Positions 27,162-36,297 of a DNA stretch of 48,561 bases are shown here, piece by piece. Source of the DNA: Chitinispirillaceae bacterium (GTDB taxonomy: Bacteria > Fibrobacterota > Chitinivibrionia > Chitinivibrionales > Chitinispirillaceae); assembly GCA_016930275.1 (NCBI GenBank), contig JAFGHA010000019.1, forward strand, positions 1-48,561. The letters run 5' to 3'. Under the pieces are notes generated by a model that was not told where the DNA came from, searched no databases, and saw only the letters and a list, made by a program, of their open reading frames with translations. The number at the start of each line of letters is the position of its first letter. Positions within the stretch are counted from its first letter, which is position 1. The position numbers and the translations under genes are program-made.

Positions 27162-27523
27162 TCCCGAAAACCGGAAAAAATACGACGACGTTATACCTTG
27201 ACTAAGTATCGCTGACGGAAAAATCGCCAACAGGTGTTGTCAGTGGAACTGCGTATAAACGACCTACCGGTATCAGTATAAGCGTCTCTCCGGAAAGTGT
27301 CCGTTATACTTTCAATGTAACTATATCGGATGTACCGGCAGGAGGCGTCTGCCTGCAGGATTGTATCTCGTCAAGGCACGGTGTGGGAAAAAATCCTTGA
27401 CCGCCCCCCTCATGCTCTACTGATCCCCGATACTACCGTGATTGCGCCGCTCCGGATGGAGCGACCTTCTTCCGGGTTCCCCGGACAACCGTCATCACCC
27501 TCTGTAATGAGGTCTCGTTCCTA
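27162..27523. other. Intergenic region holding a coding remnant
   Basis: No intact gene is present. The interior 27220-27423 looks like a broken C-terminal sorting domain, listed separately. The rest shows nothing I can name. Confidence 0.4.
27250..27423 (+). pseudogene. Decayed Por/T9SS-type sorting-tail remnant
   Basis: Reading one frame gives GISISVSPESVRYTFNVTIS and then derails. Reading the frame that contains 27352 gives TGRRRLPAGLYLVKARCGKK and then SLTAPLMLY followed by a stop at 27421-27423. Together these reproduce the usual tail layout (beta-strand, GR.., LPAGLYLVKA, final strand), as in the GH5 tail upstream. The two halves are in different frames, so at least one frameshift separates them, and no upstream catalytic part is open. 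It is probably the end of a lost secreted enzyme. The call rests on pattern recognition alone. Confidence 0.4.
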
Positions 27524-30500
27524 TCACACATCGTACAATTGACGCCGGAAACCCCAGTCAGGCAACTGATTACCGGGTGAGCGACGTCGAAGGGCCTCGT
27601 CCAGAGCCGTCGACTGATTTATTCTTCCGATTCTGAAGAAGTGCCGGTTCAGCAACCATTCATGAAACAGATTCACCTCGTAGTTGTATCTGCTGTCAAA
27701 GTTATAATGCCCGAGCGCACGCTGCCCCACGGCATCGATAGGTGGAGAGAATTTAAACGAAATGAAGGTGCGACGGTTATATGAAAGTGCCTGCTGCTTG
27801 AAGGTACGGGGTGGAACTGTTGACGGAAAGGTAAATCGTATCCGGATATCGGTTCCGGCTCCGGATAACGGTATACCGGCCGCGCAATGAAACAGATCGC
27901 CGATGTAGGTATACAGTCGCACCTCTTCAATCCGCAGACAACGGTAATCGAATTCATCACTCTCATGTCTGAAACGCAGATCGAAATCAAGTTGTGACGC
28001 ATCGAAAAGAGCATCTTCATCCATCCGGAGCGACTCAAACAGGGTGATGAAATCATCCCCCTCCACATTATATAAATAGTCAAGAGCCACCGCGATACGG
28101 GGTCGGGCTTTCGGCTGTATCGACTGAACATGGTCGACCGTAACCGGTGTTCCATTGCCGCCGAGAACAAATTTTATCATGGAAGGAACATCGCTTCCCC
28201 ATCCGCTGAATTCCCCGCGAAGGTTGTACCGCGGAATATTGCCGCCCGAGTCCGGAACAAAAATTCTGGCACTGTTGGTGTGAGTCTGATTGAAGTCCTG
28301 CTGGGTGATGTCCCAGAAACGTGTTTTCACCGAATCGTCTCCGAAAGTATCGATCTCAGTGATATCATACAACCCTCTTCGGTGCATATGACCGGTGAAA
28401 ATATAGTCTATCCCGGGTTCACTGTTGAGAAGCATGTGCCCGTAAACCGGATCACGATTGGTTTCGAACGTACCCATGTCAAACTCGCCGGCTTCCCAGT
28501 TGGTACCCCAGACACCGTTGAATTCAACATCACCGACACTGCCGCGCTGCCCCTGATCGTTCTCCATTCTGCGCGGTTCCTTGTAGCTGACGAACGTGAA
28601 GTGGGTCATGAGCAAATTGCAGACATCGGGCCGGCTGATCGCCAACCTGAGCAGTGCAAGCTGGCTATCGGTAATCGCCTCATCCGAACGCGGAAGGTGA
28701 CCGATTCCCTGCGAATCACCGTCCCAGATGGGACCAATAATGGGAATATCGTTCGGAATCGATTGCGGATCAATGAGGTCCTCCTCATTTCCCCAGTACA
28801 ATCCGGTAAGCGACCAGCGGGGCAGTTGCAAGGCGAAATTCATGAACGGGGTAAATAAAGTGAAAAAAAGTTCGAATTTTGCCGGTTTGAAATTCGAATC
28901 ACCGCCGGCAATACCACCCGCTTCGAGAATTACGCCGTAGGTTTCCCCGTAGGCAAGAATAGCTTCATAAAAAGTCAGGTTCATATCGGCAGGCACGTTT
29001 TCATTCGCCATGCGCAAATCCGTGCTACCGTCACCCCCGCCGGACCAGATATTTTCCCAGCCTACACGGGGAGAGGTTCCCCAGGGCCAGTAATAGGGAT
29101 CGTGGTTGCCGGCCACCACGTAAAACGGTTTTCGGTACCGCTGTGAAAACTGTACCAGTAGTGAATAAATACTGATGAAATCGACCCCGTCATGATAGTG
29201 GTTCTGCGCCTGTGTTTTGCTTCTGAAACCCATTGTATTCCAGATCTGCGGCTGAGTCGTGAAGGTGGTGGCAAGAAAGTCATCCTGACGTAACGGTTGC
29301 TGAGATGCCGGAAGATACGATTTGATATAGTCGATGAGATCTCCGGTAAGCAGTACGATATCGATCTGATCGTCGGCTCCGGCCTGTGCCAGCAGATCGC
29401 AGGTGGCAAGAAACGGATCGCTCACCATCGTCCCGATCGGATCCATTTCCGGATCCGTCGACTCAATCACCCGGGCTCTCGATTGCGCAAGCAGTGATAT
29501 CCGTGACGCCACGTGAAGATCGCCGAGGCATGCCACACCCGGAAATTCTTTCCCGGTAATCAATACCGGATGATAACTGCTGACCGGTGAGTCGGAATTG
29601 ATATTAGTCAAGGTGTAGGTGCGGGCTTCCACATCCACCGGAATAGTATGCAGTACATTGAACTCAGTCAGGTGCCGTACAAGCGCCGGACTGAGCAGTT
29701 CGGTTTGCATGGCCTCACCGGTGGTGACCGAATCGAGTCTGCCGAGTTTACGCTGCAGAAACAGATCTTCGGGTTCCTGACCCATGTTCACCCAGAACAA
29801 GTTGTAAAAACCGTCGGTGATCCGTTCCGGGAGTTCGATCTTCACCTGGTATAGTTCGGCAAAAGAAACTCCGTCAAGTTCCTCTCCGAAACGCTGTACC
29901 CCCAGATCGGAAAGAGTGAAATATACGGTATCGCCGCAGTAGAATCCCTGCTGATGCCGGTGAAAACCGGTTGTAGCGGAGAGGTCGAAACGCTCGACGG
30001 TGATATGTTCATTCGCTTCCTCATCGGATGTAAACAGCGGTTCATCAAATTCAAAAGGAAGCGCCTTTTTAGTGATCAACGCCTTTTTGGCGGCTAACAC
30101 TGCCGATCCCCCGTTTGAAGTCTGCGCATCCCACCTGAGCAGCTTGATATGCATATTGACTTTTTCGGCGGTGATGACTTTTGCCGGCTTTGCTCCGACA
30201 GGTTCACCATATACATAGCAGTACAATACGGCGCTGCCGTTGCTGCGCTGTACAATTGCGGGGCAACCGAATGAGGGAAACAGCAGTGCCGCGGCGGTAT
30301 CGTCGTTGTTGTTCGAATCGACGGTAAAAGTAAGGGGTTTTTCTGCCTCGGTACTGTTCGGACCGAATGGTTTGAGCTGCAGTCTATTCCTTACCACCTC
30401 CTCGTAGGGCTCACCGTCAGCGAATTCCCCGGTATAATCGGCATTCTTATCGTACCATGTTTGCGCATTCCGTGAAGTGAAGGTTTTAGGCAACCGATGA

Positions 30501-31891
30501 TATCCCTGACGGGTGGCGTAATCGAGCTGAGCTATTTCCGCAGCTGTTTTGATCTCGATGGACGAAGTCGGTCCGGTATTGGTGGTAACGGTCCGTACCC
30601 AGTGATCAGTCGCTTCAAATGTAAAGAACAACTCATCAGGAGCGTTTGCCGCGTCCATTGGCATGATGTTCACCCGGTAGACACCGTCGCTCACTGCTAC
30701 GGTTGATTGCAGTTCAGCAGTCTGTCCGTTGCGTATTTCGTAGACATGTATTGCGAGCCCTTCCGGAACACTCGCGTTCGCCTCTCTTATCCGGTCATGA
30801 TAGACAAAGCGAAGATGCCAGGTATACATTTTAAGAATTTCAGGGGGGATATACACCGGCGTCATTCCCCACCGGTACCACCAGATCGGGCAGAGGAGCC
30901 GGTAGAGATCCGGGTCCTGATTCGAAGAGTCACCCCCTTCGGACGACGGAAATCCGGTTTTCACCGTACATTGCATAAGTGCGGAAATATCCAGTCCATC
31001 AGTATCCTTGAACAGGACGATCTCAACTCTCCGGTTGAGCTGCGAGCGGTAGTTCTGTTCTTCCGCAGAATCGATAGGCCACATCTCACCGCACGCAACA
31101 GCCGGTTTCGACGAGTCAATCCATCGTGTTTCGAGCATTGTGCGCATTTTTGCCAGTTCTGTCTGTTTCTGAGTTCCCTGAATTCCCAACAGATCCGCAA
31201 GCGCGTCCTCATACAGGTCATATACCGGAAGCCATGCTTCTTTCGGCCACTTTTTTTTAGCATCGGCCTTGATTTTTGCAAGCAGAGCATCCGCTTCAAG
31301 CGGTACACGATCATTTAGAAACGCTTCGACCGCATTCTCGGTATCAGGTCCCCAGCTATCATCGACCTTGACCGGATTCCATAGAATATTGCCGGTGCGG
31401 TTCGCCGCAAAAGTGAGCACCTGCTGATAATCTTCGATTCGATGACGAACGGCGCAATTTTCCGCCCACATATCTTTGTATGCCGGACCCCTGAGCAGGA
31501 AGGTGACATTATCACCCCGTTCTGCAGTGAGTTTGAAATTATAGTTGTAGCTTGCGGAGGTATCCGCATGCGCGGTAATAATCAGTCGATAGTGAGAATC
31601 GAATTGAAGCATTTTGTATACAGTCGCCAAAGCGGCGATCCCCGCCATCTTATTCTGCTTCGATTGAATTTCATCATCTTCGGAATTGTCTCCCATACCC
31701 TGGGTGGAACTCTTGCCCGCCGGTGTTTCCGGCATCATAACCGCACTGTCGAGGTGGAACAGCACGTCTTCCATTTCAATAACCGATACTTCAACCGATG
31801 GTAATGTGAAAACATTACTTGTATGGGTCGAAGCGGTAAATCGTGGTACCAGACTTTTAACCAGAGGACGTGCACCGTTTGAAGGAGCCAT
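27524..31891 (-). CDS. Giant OmpA-like / calcineurin-like metallophosphoesterase protein
   Basis: 1455 residues. An N-terminal OmpA/MotB-like domain (about 38-290) opens IEMEDVLFHLDSAVMMPETP and LIITAHADTSASYNYNFKLT. It is split by an insertion with a peptidoglycan-binding-like motif (DDSWGPDTENAVEAFL) and closes NYRSQLNRRVEIVLF. Residues 300-780 are beta-rich and unassigned. A calcineurin-like phosphoesterase domain (about 785-1175) has all five metal motifs: GDLH (~789), TGDLID (~848), GNHD (~927), TH in LLMTHFTF (~1095) and GHMH (~1166). The final ~280 residues are unassigned. No signal peptide or lipobox is visible, which is odd for an OmpA-domain protein and suggests cytoplasmic function or non-Sec export. 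The ATG lacks a clear Shine-Dalgarno. Substrate unknown. Confidence 0.85.
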   Translation of the reverse strand: MAPSNGARPLVKSLVPRFTASTHTSNVFTLPSVEVSVIEMEDVLFHLDSAVMMPETPAGKSSTQGMGDNSEDDEIQSKQNKMAGIAALATVYKMLQFDSHYRLIITAHADTSASYNYNFKLTAERGDNVTFLLRGPAYKDMWAENCAVRHRIEDYQQVLTFAANRTGNILWNPVKVDDSWGPDTENAVEAFLNDRVPLEADALLAKIKADAKKKWPKEAWLPVYDLYEDALADLLGIQGTQKQTELAKMRTMLETRWIDSSKPAVACGEMWPIDSAEEQNYRSQLNRRVEIVLFKDTDGLDISALMQCTVKTGFPSSEGGDSSNQDPDLYRLLCPIWWYRWGMTPVYIPPEILKMYTWHLRFVYHDRIREANASVPEGLAIHVYEIRNGQTAELQSTVAVSDGVYRVNIMPMDAANAPDELFFTFEATDHWVRTVTTNTGPTSSIEIKTAAEIAQLDYATRQGYHRLPKTFTSRNAQTWYDKNADYTGEFADGEPYEEVVRNRLQLKPFGPNSTEAEKPLTFTVDSNNNDDTAAALLFPSFGCPAIVQRSNGSAVLYCYVYGEPVGAKPAKVITAEKVNMHIKLLRWDAQTSNGGSAVLAAKKALITKKALPFEFDEPLFTSDEEANEHITVERFDLSATTGFHRHQQGFYCGDTVYFTLSDLGVQRFGEELDGVSFAELYQVKIELPERITDGFYNLFWVNMGQEPEDLFLQRKLGRLDSVTTGEAMQTELLSPALVRHLTEFNVLHTIPVDVEARTYTLTNINSDSPVSSYHPVLITGKEFPGVACLGDLHVASRISLLAQSRARVIESTDPEMDPIGTMVSDPFLATCDLLAQAGADDQIDIVLLTGDLIDYIKSYLPASQQPLRQDDFLATTFTTQPQIWNTMGFRSKTQAQNHYHDGVDFISIYSLLVQFSQRYRKPFYVVAGNHDPYYWPWGTSPRVGWENIWSGGGDGSTDLRMANENVPADMNLTFYEAILAYGETYGVILEAGGIAGGDSNFKPAKFELFFTLFTPFMNFALQLPRWSLTGLYWGNEEDLIDPQSIPNDIPIIGPIWDGDSQGIGHLPRSDEAITDSQLALLRLAISRPDVCNLLMTHFTFVSYKEPRRMENDQGQRGSVGDVEFNGVWGTNWEAGEFDMGTFETNRDPVYGHMLLNSEPGIDYIFTGHMHRRGLYDITEIDTFGDDSVKTRFWDITQQDFNQTHTNSARIFVPDSGGNIPRYNLRGEFSGWGSDVPSMIKFVLGGNGTPVTVDHVQSIQPKARPRIAVALDYLYNVEGDDFITLFESLRMDEDALFDASQLDFDLRFRHESDEFDYRCLRIEEVRLYTYIGDLFHCAAGIPLSGAGTDIRIRFTFPSTVPPRTFKQQALSYNRRTFISFKFSPPIDAVGQRALGHYNFDSRYNYEVNLFHEWLLNRHFFRIGRINQSTALDEALRRRSPGNQLPDWGFRRQLYDV

Positions 31892-32252
31892 GCGTGTGCT
31901 ACATTTCTAAGCTTGAGCGTTTTCGTTTTTCCGCGCAGGGGGCCATTTCGAGTATGGTAATGGCGAGCTGTCCTGTAACGGAATATTCCAAAAATAGTAA
32001 CAGGTACCTGAAACCGCGATTCCGCTCATCCAACACCTGTCGAAGGATGAAGTGGACGTGAAAACGGGGGGGTCATGGTTCCCTTCGACTACGCTCAGGG
32101 TAAACGCAGCTCACCATGATCGTACCGAAAACATTGCCCCGGAATACCTGATATTTAAATATCAGTACCGGTTACCGGAAATCATGTTCATTACTTAAGG
32201 TGTTTTCGAATTTATTCAAAACTAGAATACCCCGTTCATTGATTTTACGTAA
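31892..32252. other. Intergenic region with a short palindromic repeat
   Basis: About 360 bases without a credible gene. It contains the CCCTTCGACTACGCTCAGGG element listed separately. The remainder is AT-rich toward 32130-32250, with nothing I can name. Confidence 0.4.
32081..32100. repeat. CCCTTCGACTACGCTCAGGG-type palindromic element
   Basis: An imperfect palindrome (CCCT..AGGG ends, TCGA/CTACGCTC core) of a kind that recurs as an interspersed repeat in many bacterial genomes. Only one copy is seen in this window, so its repetitive nature is from general knowledge and not shown here. Confidence 0.35.
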
Positions 32253-33755
32253 TCATTTCAGCAGTACTTTCTCCGAAATAAATTCACCGCCGATATACTG
32301 TTCCTCTTTCGAAGTAACGCCATCTTCCGTATAAAAAATCTGTCGCCCGTTTTTTTTCCCGTTTTTAAAATCCGCTTAGAAAGACTTTTTACCGTTTTCA
32401 TGATACCATACCCAATGGCCTTCCTGCCGGTCGTTGCGCATGATACCCTCAGTCGCCTTTTCACCGGATTCATGATACCGTACGAATTTTCCGTTCATGT
32501 ACCCTGCGGCATAATAAATTTCCTGTAGGAGACCAGTACAACCAGAGGCTGTCCCGGAGCCCGTCGCGATAATTTTCTTTTACCGCAACGGTTGTCGAAT
32601 CATGACGACTGAGAAATTCACCGGAACCGTCACTTATAATCCGCTCTCCGGTTTCCGACCACGCACTTTTCAAAATTAGACGACCGTTCTTCCAGTAAAA
32701 AACATCCTTTTTTCCTCCATCCATGAACCAGCTCCGCCATTCCCCGGTTTCCCGTCCGTTACGGACATCTCCTTCGAATGCTTTCCGGCCATTGGCATAA
32801 TAGGATTGGAGAAAAAGCCTTCACCTGCTTTCGAGTTTTCATCATTGAGATGAAAATATTCCCATTTTCCGTCTGTAAGCCCCCGTGAATATTCTCCTCT
32901 TTTGATCATTTTCCCGGTTTCATCCCACCATGTCGCGACACTGTCAAGATACCCTTTCCGGTAATACTGTTTCGAACTCACCCCACCGCTCTCATAATAA
33001 TACGTCCACAGACCATGCAGCCTGCCGTCTTTCATTATTCCTTTGCTCATTACCGCACCCGATTCGTACGTGTAGGTCATCATTCCCTGCGCAAAATGGC
33101 GCGTTGAAACCGCGAACACAACGATTACGACGGACCAGATAACAAGGATTTGTGCTCGTAAAGCACCGATCGTCCGGGACAGGTTCCGGCCGGATGAGTC
33201 ATCGGTTTCCGGTCGGGTTGATGCATCATCGTTGAAAAGTGAAAAACGGAATCCTTCGTATGCCGCCAGAAGGTAAAAGAGAAAATCCATGGGCTCGATG
33301 GTCGAAGGAAATATGGATAACAATGAAGTGAACGGCATCTGGTAAAAAAACTGGAGATATCCGGTTCCCTGTTCTTTCGCGATAAAACCGACAATGCATA
33401 AAAGGTTTCCCGTCACGCATCCGAATAGTGAAAAAAAGGAGCCGATAAAGGAATAGAGCGGCGTCTTTCCCCGTCCGAAGTAACGGACGGTAAATCCCAC
33501 GAAAAAACCGACGCCTATTGCCATCCACCCGATCTGGTAATCAGCCACCAGAGTGATTACCGCCCAGATCACCGCACTTGTCAGCGAAGCCAGTAATCCA
33601 CTCGTAACGGCAAATACAACACTTCCCGATTCATGCTGATTTTCCCGTGTCAGTTCCTGAAACCGCGCGTTAATCGTCTGTTTATTTTTTTCCGGCGGAT
33701 TCATTTCCATTGACTCCCGCACCTCCCGGTTGAATGAATAGTCCTGTATTGACAT
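32253..33755 (-). pseudogene. Membrane protein with MORN/YwqK-type repeats, broken by three lesions
   Basis: An intact N-terminal part (about 230 residues) has several hydrophobic helices. It leads into MORN-like repeats (MKDGRLHGLWTYYYESGGV; GYLDSVATWWDETGK; GLTDGKWEYF). Near 32800 the frame shifts: the downstream frame reads YYANGRKAFEGDVRNGRETG and then EWRSWFMDGGKK, a perfect continuation. Near 32515 it shifts again into EIYYAAGYMNGKFVRYHESG then GHWVWYHENGKKSF. A TAA at about 32378-32380 then interrupts, in frame, before ADFKNGKKNGRQIFYTEDG and the final LLK stop at 32253. The intact ancestor would have had about 500 residues. Proteins with such repeats are annotated as YwqK-type antitoxins or surface scaffolds. 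Three lesions in one gene favour true decay over read errors. Confidence 0.8.
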
Positions 33756-33759
33756 TCAC

Positions 33760-33792
33760 GCTCCCAGACTCCCCCGCGGAGAGTCTGGGAGC
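33760..33792 (-). promoter_or_regulatory. Perfect 12-bp hairpin enclosing the Shine-Dalgarno of the MORN gene
   Basis: GCTCCCAGACTC (33760-33771) and GAGTCTGGGAGC (33781-33792) are exact complements with a 9-nt loop. On the minus strand the 3' arm contains GGGAG, 5-6 nt before the ATG at 33755, so the folded leader would hide the ribosome site. It also lies downstream of the outer-membrane protein gene and could instead act as a 3' end for that transcript; no U-tract is present. Confidence 0.5.
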
Positions 33793-33858
33793 ATTCATAA
33801 TGAGAACAATGACAGTATTTTATTTTGAATGGGTTTGAACAGTTCGTCCGATGTTTTC

Positions 33859-34752
33859 TCACTTTCCCCACAATGTCACCCCCGCCGCGACCATCGCACG
33901 CTGTTCCCTGCTGTCCACATACCCGTAGATATTCCCGTAGAGAAACCGGACATAGACGTCACACTGCCGGCGGGCTTCGAAGAGCGGGAGTGAAATACCG
34001 GCGGTAACCGTTATTGTATTGCTCCGTCTGATAATCGGATAGGAACGTCGCTGTACCTCGGGACCATCATCACCAGGTATATAGATTTCTCCATTGCGCC
34101 TGCCGCTCCCTCTGAAAATGAACCGTTCATGCACCGACAGATAACAACTCAGATACCGGGCTACCTGATTGCGGTACTCCCCGTTGAGCGTTATTCCGCC
34201 GCTGTTGCTCACGTCAAGACCGGGAAGTTCCGGGGTGTTTTTAGAGAGAAAGTACCAGGAACCGCACCCCCTTATCACCAGGCGCTGCACTGCGTCGTAC
34301 ATGATCAGTTCCGCACCAACGGGAAGCGCATTGAGAATGAACTTCCGGTACTGATGATCGTAGATCATGGCATACGGATCCGCGGTGGACTCAACAATCC
34401 CCATGGTGGCATGAGCACTCTCGTGTTCAAGTCCCGAAAACAGAAGAAGGGTCCCCTGCATTTCCCGGAAAAGCGGATATGAAACAATGCCCGAAATGAA
34501 TCCGCGCCAGTTGTGATTGGGAAAGAGGCCCTGGTTGACCTGCGGTTCATTGCGCACTTCCACGAATCCGCCGAGATCGACCATACCGAAACTGATCCGG
34601 TCGCCGGCTTTCATCTGCAGCGTACCATGGAACTCCGCTCCCGTGCCCATCAGATCGGGATCCGCCGGGATCTGTCTGAGATCGGAAGCGACCGAGACGG
34701 CAGCACCCCACATTCCGAGGAATACCGTCAGCCTGCTGATATGATACTTCAT
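33859..34752 (-). CDS. Putative outer-membrane beta-barrel protein
   Basis: 297 residues; family uncertain. Signal peptide MKYHISRLTVFLGMWGAAVSVASD. The mature chain is mostly alternating polar/hydrophobic strands with aromatic girdle residues (FHGTLQMKAGDRISFGMVDL; GFISGIVSYPLFREMQGTLL). It contains LEHESAHATMG, similar in style to DUF1207-type proteins, and finishes with a strand (RAMVAAGVTLWGK) that could be the closing barrel strand. The start overlaps the pdxA stop (ATGA), so translation is coupled to pdxA, although no functional link is evident. Confidence 0.7.
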   Translation of the reverse strand: MKYHISRLTVFLGMWGAAVSVASDLRQIPADPDLMGTGAEFHGTLQMKAGDRISFGMVDLGGFVEVRNEPQVNQGLFPNHNWRGFISGIVSYPLFREMQGTLLLFSGLEHESAHATMGIVESTADPYAMIYDHQYRKFILNALPVGAELIMYDAVQRLVIRGCGSWYFLSKNTPELPGLDVSNSGGITLNGEYRNQVARYLSCYLSVHERFIFRGSGRRNGEIYIPGDDGPEVQRRSYPIIRRSNTITVTAGISLPLFEARRQCDVYVRFLYGNIYGYVDSREQRAMVAAGVTLWGK

Positions 34753-35771
34753 TTGCCCCTGTCACTCCGGTACAGTCGACGTGCGGCATCAAAGGCGGAG
34801 AGTAGACTTTCTGCAGAGGCCTTACCGGTTCCTGCAATATCAAACGCGGTACCGTGACCGACGGAAGTACGAATGATCGGTAAACCAACGGTGATATTTA
34901 CGCCGTGTTCAAAATCCATTGATTTAAGAGCCACGAATCCGTGATCATGCAGCATTGCGACCACTCCGTCGAACGCCCCTCTGAACGCACGCATAAACAC
35001 CGTGTCAGGAGGATACGGCCCGCTCGCATCGATACCTTCCGCCTGTGCCATTGCGATAGCGGGTCGGATATGTTCAATTTCTTCTTTGCCGAACAGACCG
35101 TTCTCGCCTGCATGCGGATTGAGACCACCGACGGCAATCCTCGGTCCGGTGATACCGAGCCTGATCATTGTGTCTGACAGCAGGCGGATCGTCGCGAGAA
35201 CGCGTCCGGTAGCTATCTGCTCTATTGCCTCACGTAAAGAGCAGTGGGTAGTGACGTGGGCAACACCGATATTATTCAGTAAAAAAAGCATTGAGTACTT
35301 GTCGGTACCGGTTTTTTCAGCGAAAATTTCGGTATGACCGGGATAATTGTATCCTGCCGCGTGGAGCGCTTCCTTGTTGATCGGATTGGTGATAACCCCA
35401 TCCACCTCACCCGCAAGTGCCATTGCAATCGCTTTATCGATATAGGTATATGCCGCCCTTCCGCAAACTGCCTGCACCGCACCGGTATGCCATTCCTCCG
35501 ATTGAGGAATACCGCAATCACACACATTCACCTGGTCCGGTCTGAAATCAGCACTACGTGCAACCGATACCAGCGGAAGCCGCAGTTCCAGGCGCGCCGC
35601 AGTTATCTCGAGCACATCGATTGCCCCGACCACTGCCACCTCAGCCATAAACTCTTTATTATTCATTGCCTTACAAGCTATTTCCGGTCCGATCCCGGCG
35701 GGATCACCAAGGGAGAGCGCGAAAACGGGCCTGCACCGCTGTCCGGTATTTTTCAATCCGTTGTCCACCAT
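34749..35771 (-). CDS. pdxA: 4-hydroxythreonine-4-phosphate dehydrogenase
   Basis: NAD(P)-dependent oxidative decarboxylation of 4-phosphohydroxy-L-threonine in the DXP-dependent pyridoxal phosphate pathway. The product is 340 residues, the normal length. Motifs: LSLGDPAGIGPEIACKAM, DGVITNPINKEALHAAGYNY with PGHTEIFAEKTGT (metal His), HVTTHCSLREA, VGGLNPHAGENGLFGKEE, DGVVAMLHDHGFVALK and NITVGLPIIRTSVGHGTAFD then IAGTGKA. A PdxA2-type role on related substrates cannot be excluded without pdxJ nearby. It is first of a two-gene minus-strand unit and divergent from the small ORF at 35837. Confidence 0.95.
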   Translation of the reverse strand: MVDNGLKNTGQRCRPVFALSLGDPAGIGPEIACKAMNNKEFMAEVAVVGAIDVLEITAARLELRLPLVSVARSADFRPDQVNVCDCGIPQSEEWHTGAVQAVCGRAAYTYIDKAIAMALAGEVDGVITNPINKEALHAAGYNYPGHTEIFAEKTGTDKYSMLFLLNNIGVAHVTTHCSLREAIEQIATGRVLATIRLLSDTMIRLGITGPRIAVGGLNPHAGENGLFGKEEIEHIRPAIAMAQAEGIDASGPYPPDTVFMRAFRGAFDGVVAMLHDHGFVALKSMDFEHGVNITVGLPIIRTSVGHGTAFDIAGTGKASAESLLSAFDAARRLYRSDRGK

Positions 35772-35836
35772 CCAGACGCCTTTAAAAAGTTATTTAAACG
35801 CTAAACTTTGCAATTAAATTTTCCGATAGTATAAAT

Positions 35837-36013
35837 ATGAACGAGCTGAAGAACATAATGATCAGTAAAGCGGTTGAAAAATACACCGACATTTATCCGT
35901 TAGTCACGAAACGTGACTTTGGAGAATGTTTCACCACCGAAGGTAACATACTGGTGTTCTGGTTCAATACGGCCGACGAGAGTACGCATGTACTCACCAC
36001 AAGAATCCCGTAA
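35837..36013 (+). CDS. Small conserved-looking protein (58 aa)
   Basis: Too short for the usual length cut-offs but protein-like: MNELKNIMISKAVEKYTDIY at the start, then PLVTKRDFGECFTTEGNILV and FWFNTADESTHVLTTRIP. It is amphipathic, with a helix followed by two or three strands (ECFTTEGNILVFWFNT), and soluble. A TATAAAT sequence directly precedes the first ATG and could be a -10 box, in which case translation may begin at the second ATG (35858). The gene faces convergently into csrA and is divergent from pdxA. Function unknown. Confidence 0.6.
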   Translation: MNELKNIMISKAVEKYTDIYPLVTKRDFGECFTTEGNILVFWFNTADESTHVLTTRIP

Positions 36014-36058
36014 ACCGCCCATCCGGCGCTACGAAATTCCCCGTCTCAATTTTCTGCC

Positions 36059-36295
36059 CTATTTCTCGCTTTTCCGGAGAGCCTGAGCGATATTCTCGAG
36101 CCCCTGGTCTTTCGAAATCGACGCCGCCCGGTTCTCCCGCTGAATCCGTTCGTAGATCTCCTCGCGGTTGACCGAGACATTCTTCGGCGCTTCGATGCCG
36201 AGTTTGACATGCCTGCCGTCAAGATCCACGATTTTCACGGTGATAGTATCACCGATGCGTATTGTTTCACCAAGTTTTCGTGTGAGGACAAGCAT
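36059..36295 (-). CDS. csrA: Carbon storage regulator CsrA
   Basis: RNA-binding translational regulator that binds GGA motifs in mRNA leaders, usually hiding the Shine-Dalgarno. The product is 78 residues. It shows the family signature [40 protein letters not shown], followed by a somewhat extended C-terminal tail ([11 protein letters not shown]). It is directly downstream of fliW with a 2-nt gap, the arrangement in which FliW binds CsrA and relieves repression of flagellin. GGA-loop hairpins in the fliC and flgJ leaders are likely targets. Confidence 0.97.
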   Translation of the reverse strand: MLVLTRKLGETIRIGDTITVKIVDLDGRHVKLGIEAPKNVSVNREEIYERIQRENRAASISKDQGLENIAQALRKSEK

Positions 36296-36297
36296 GG

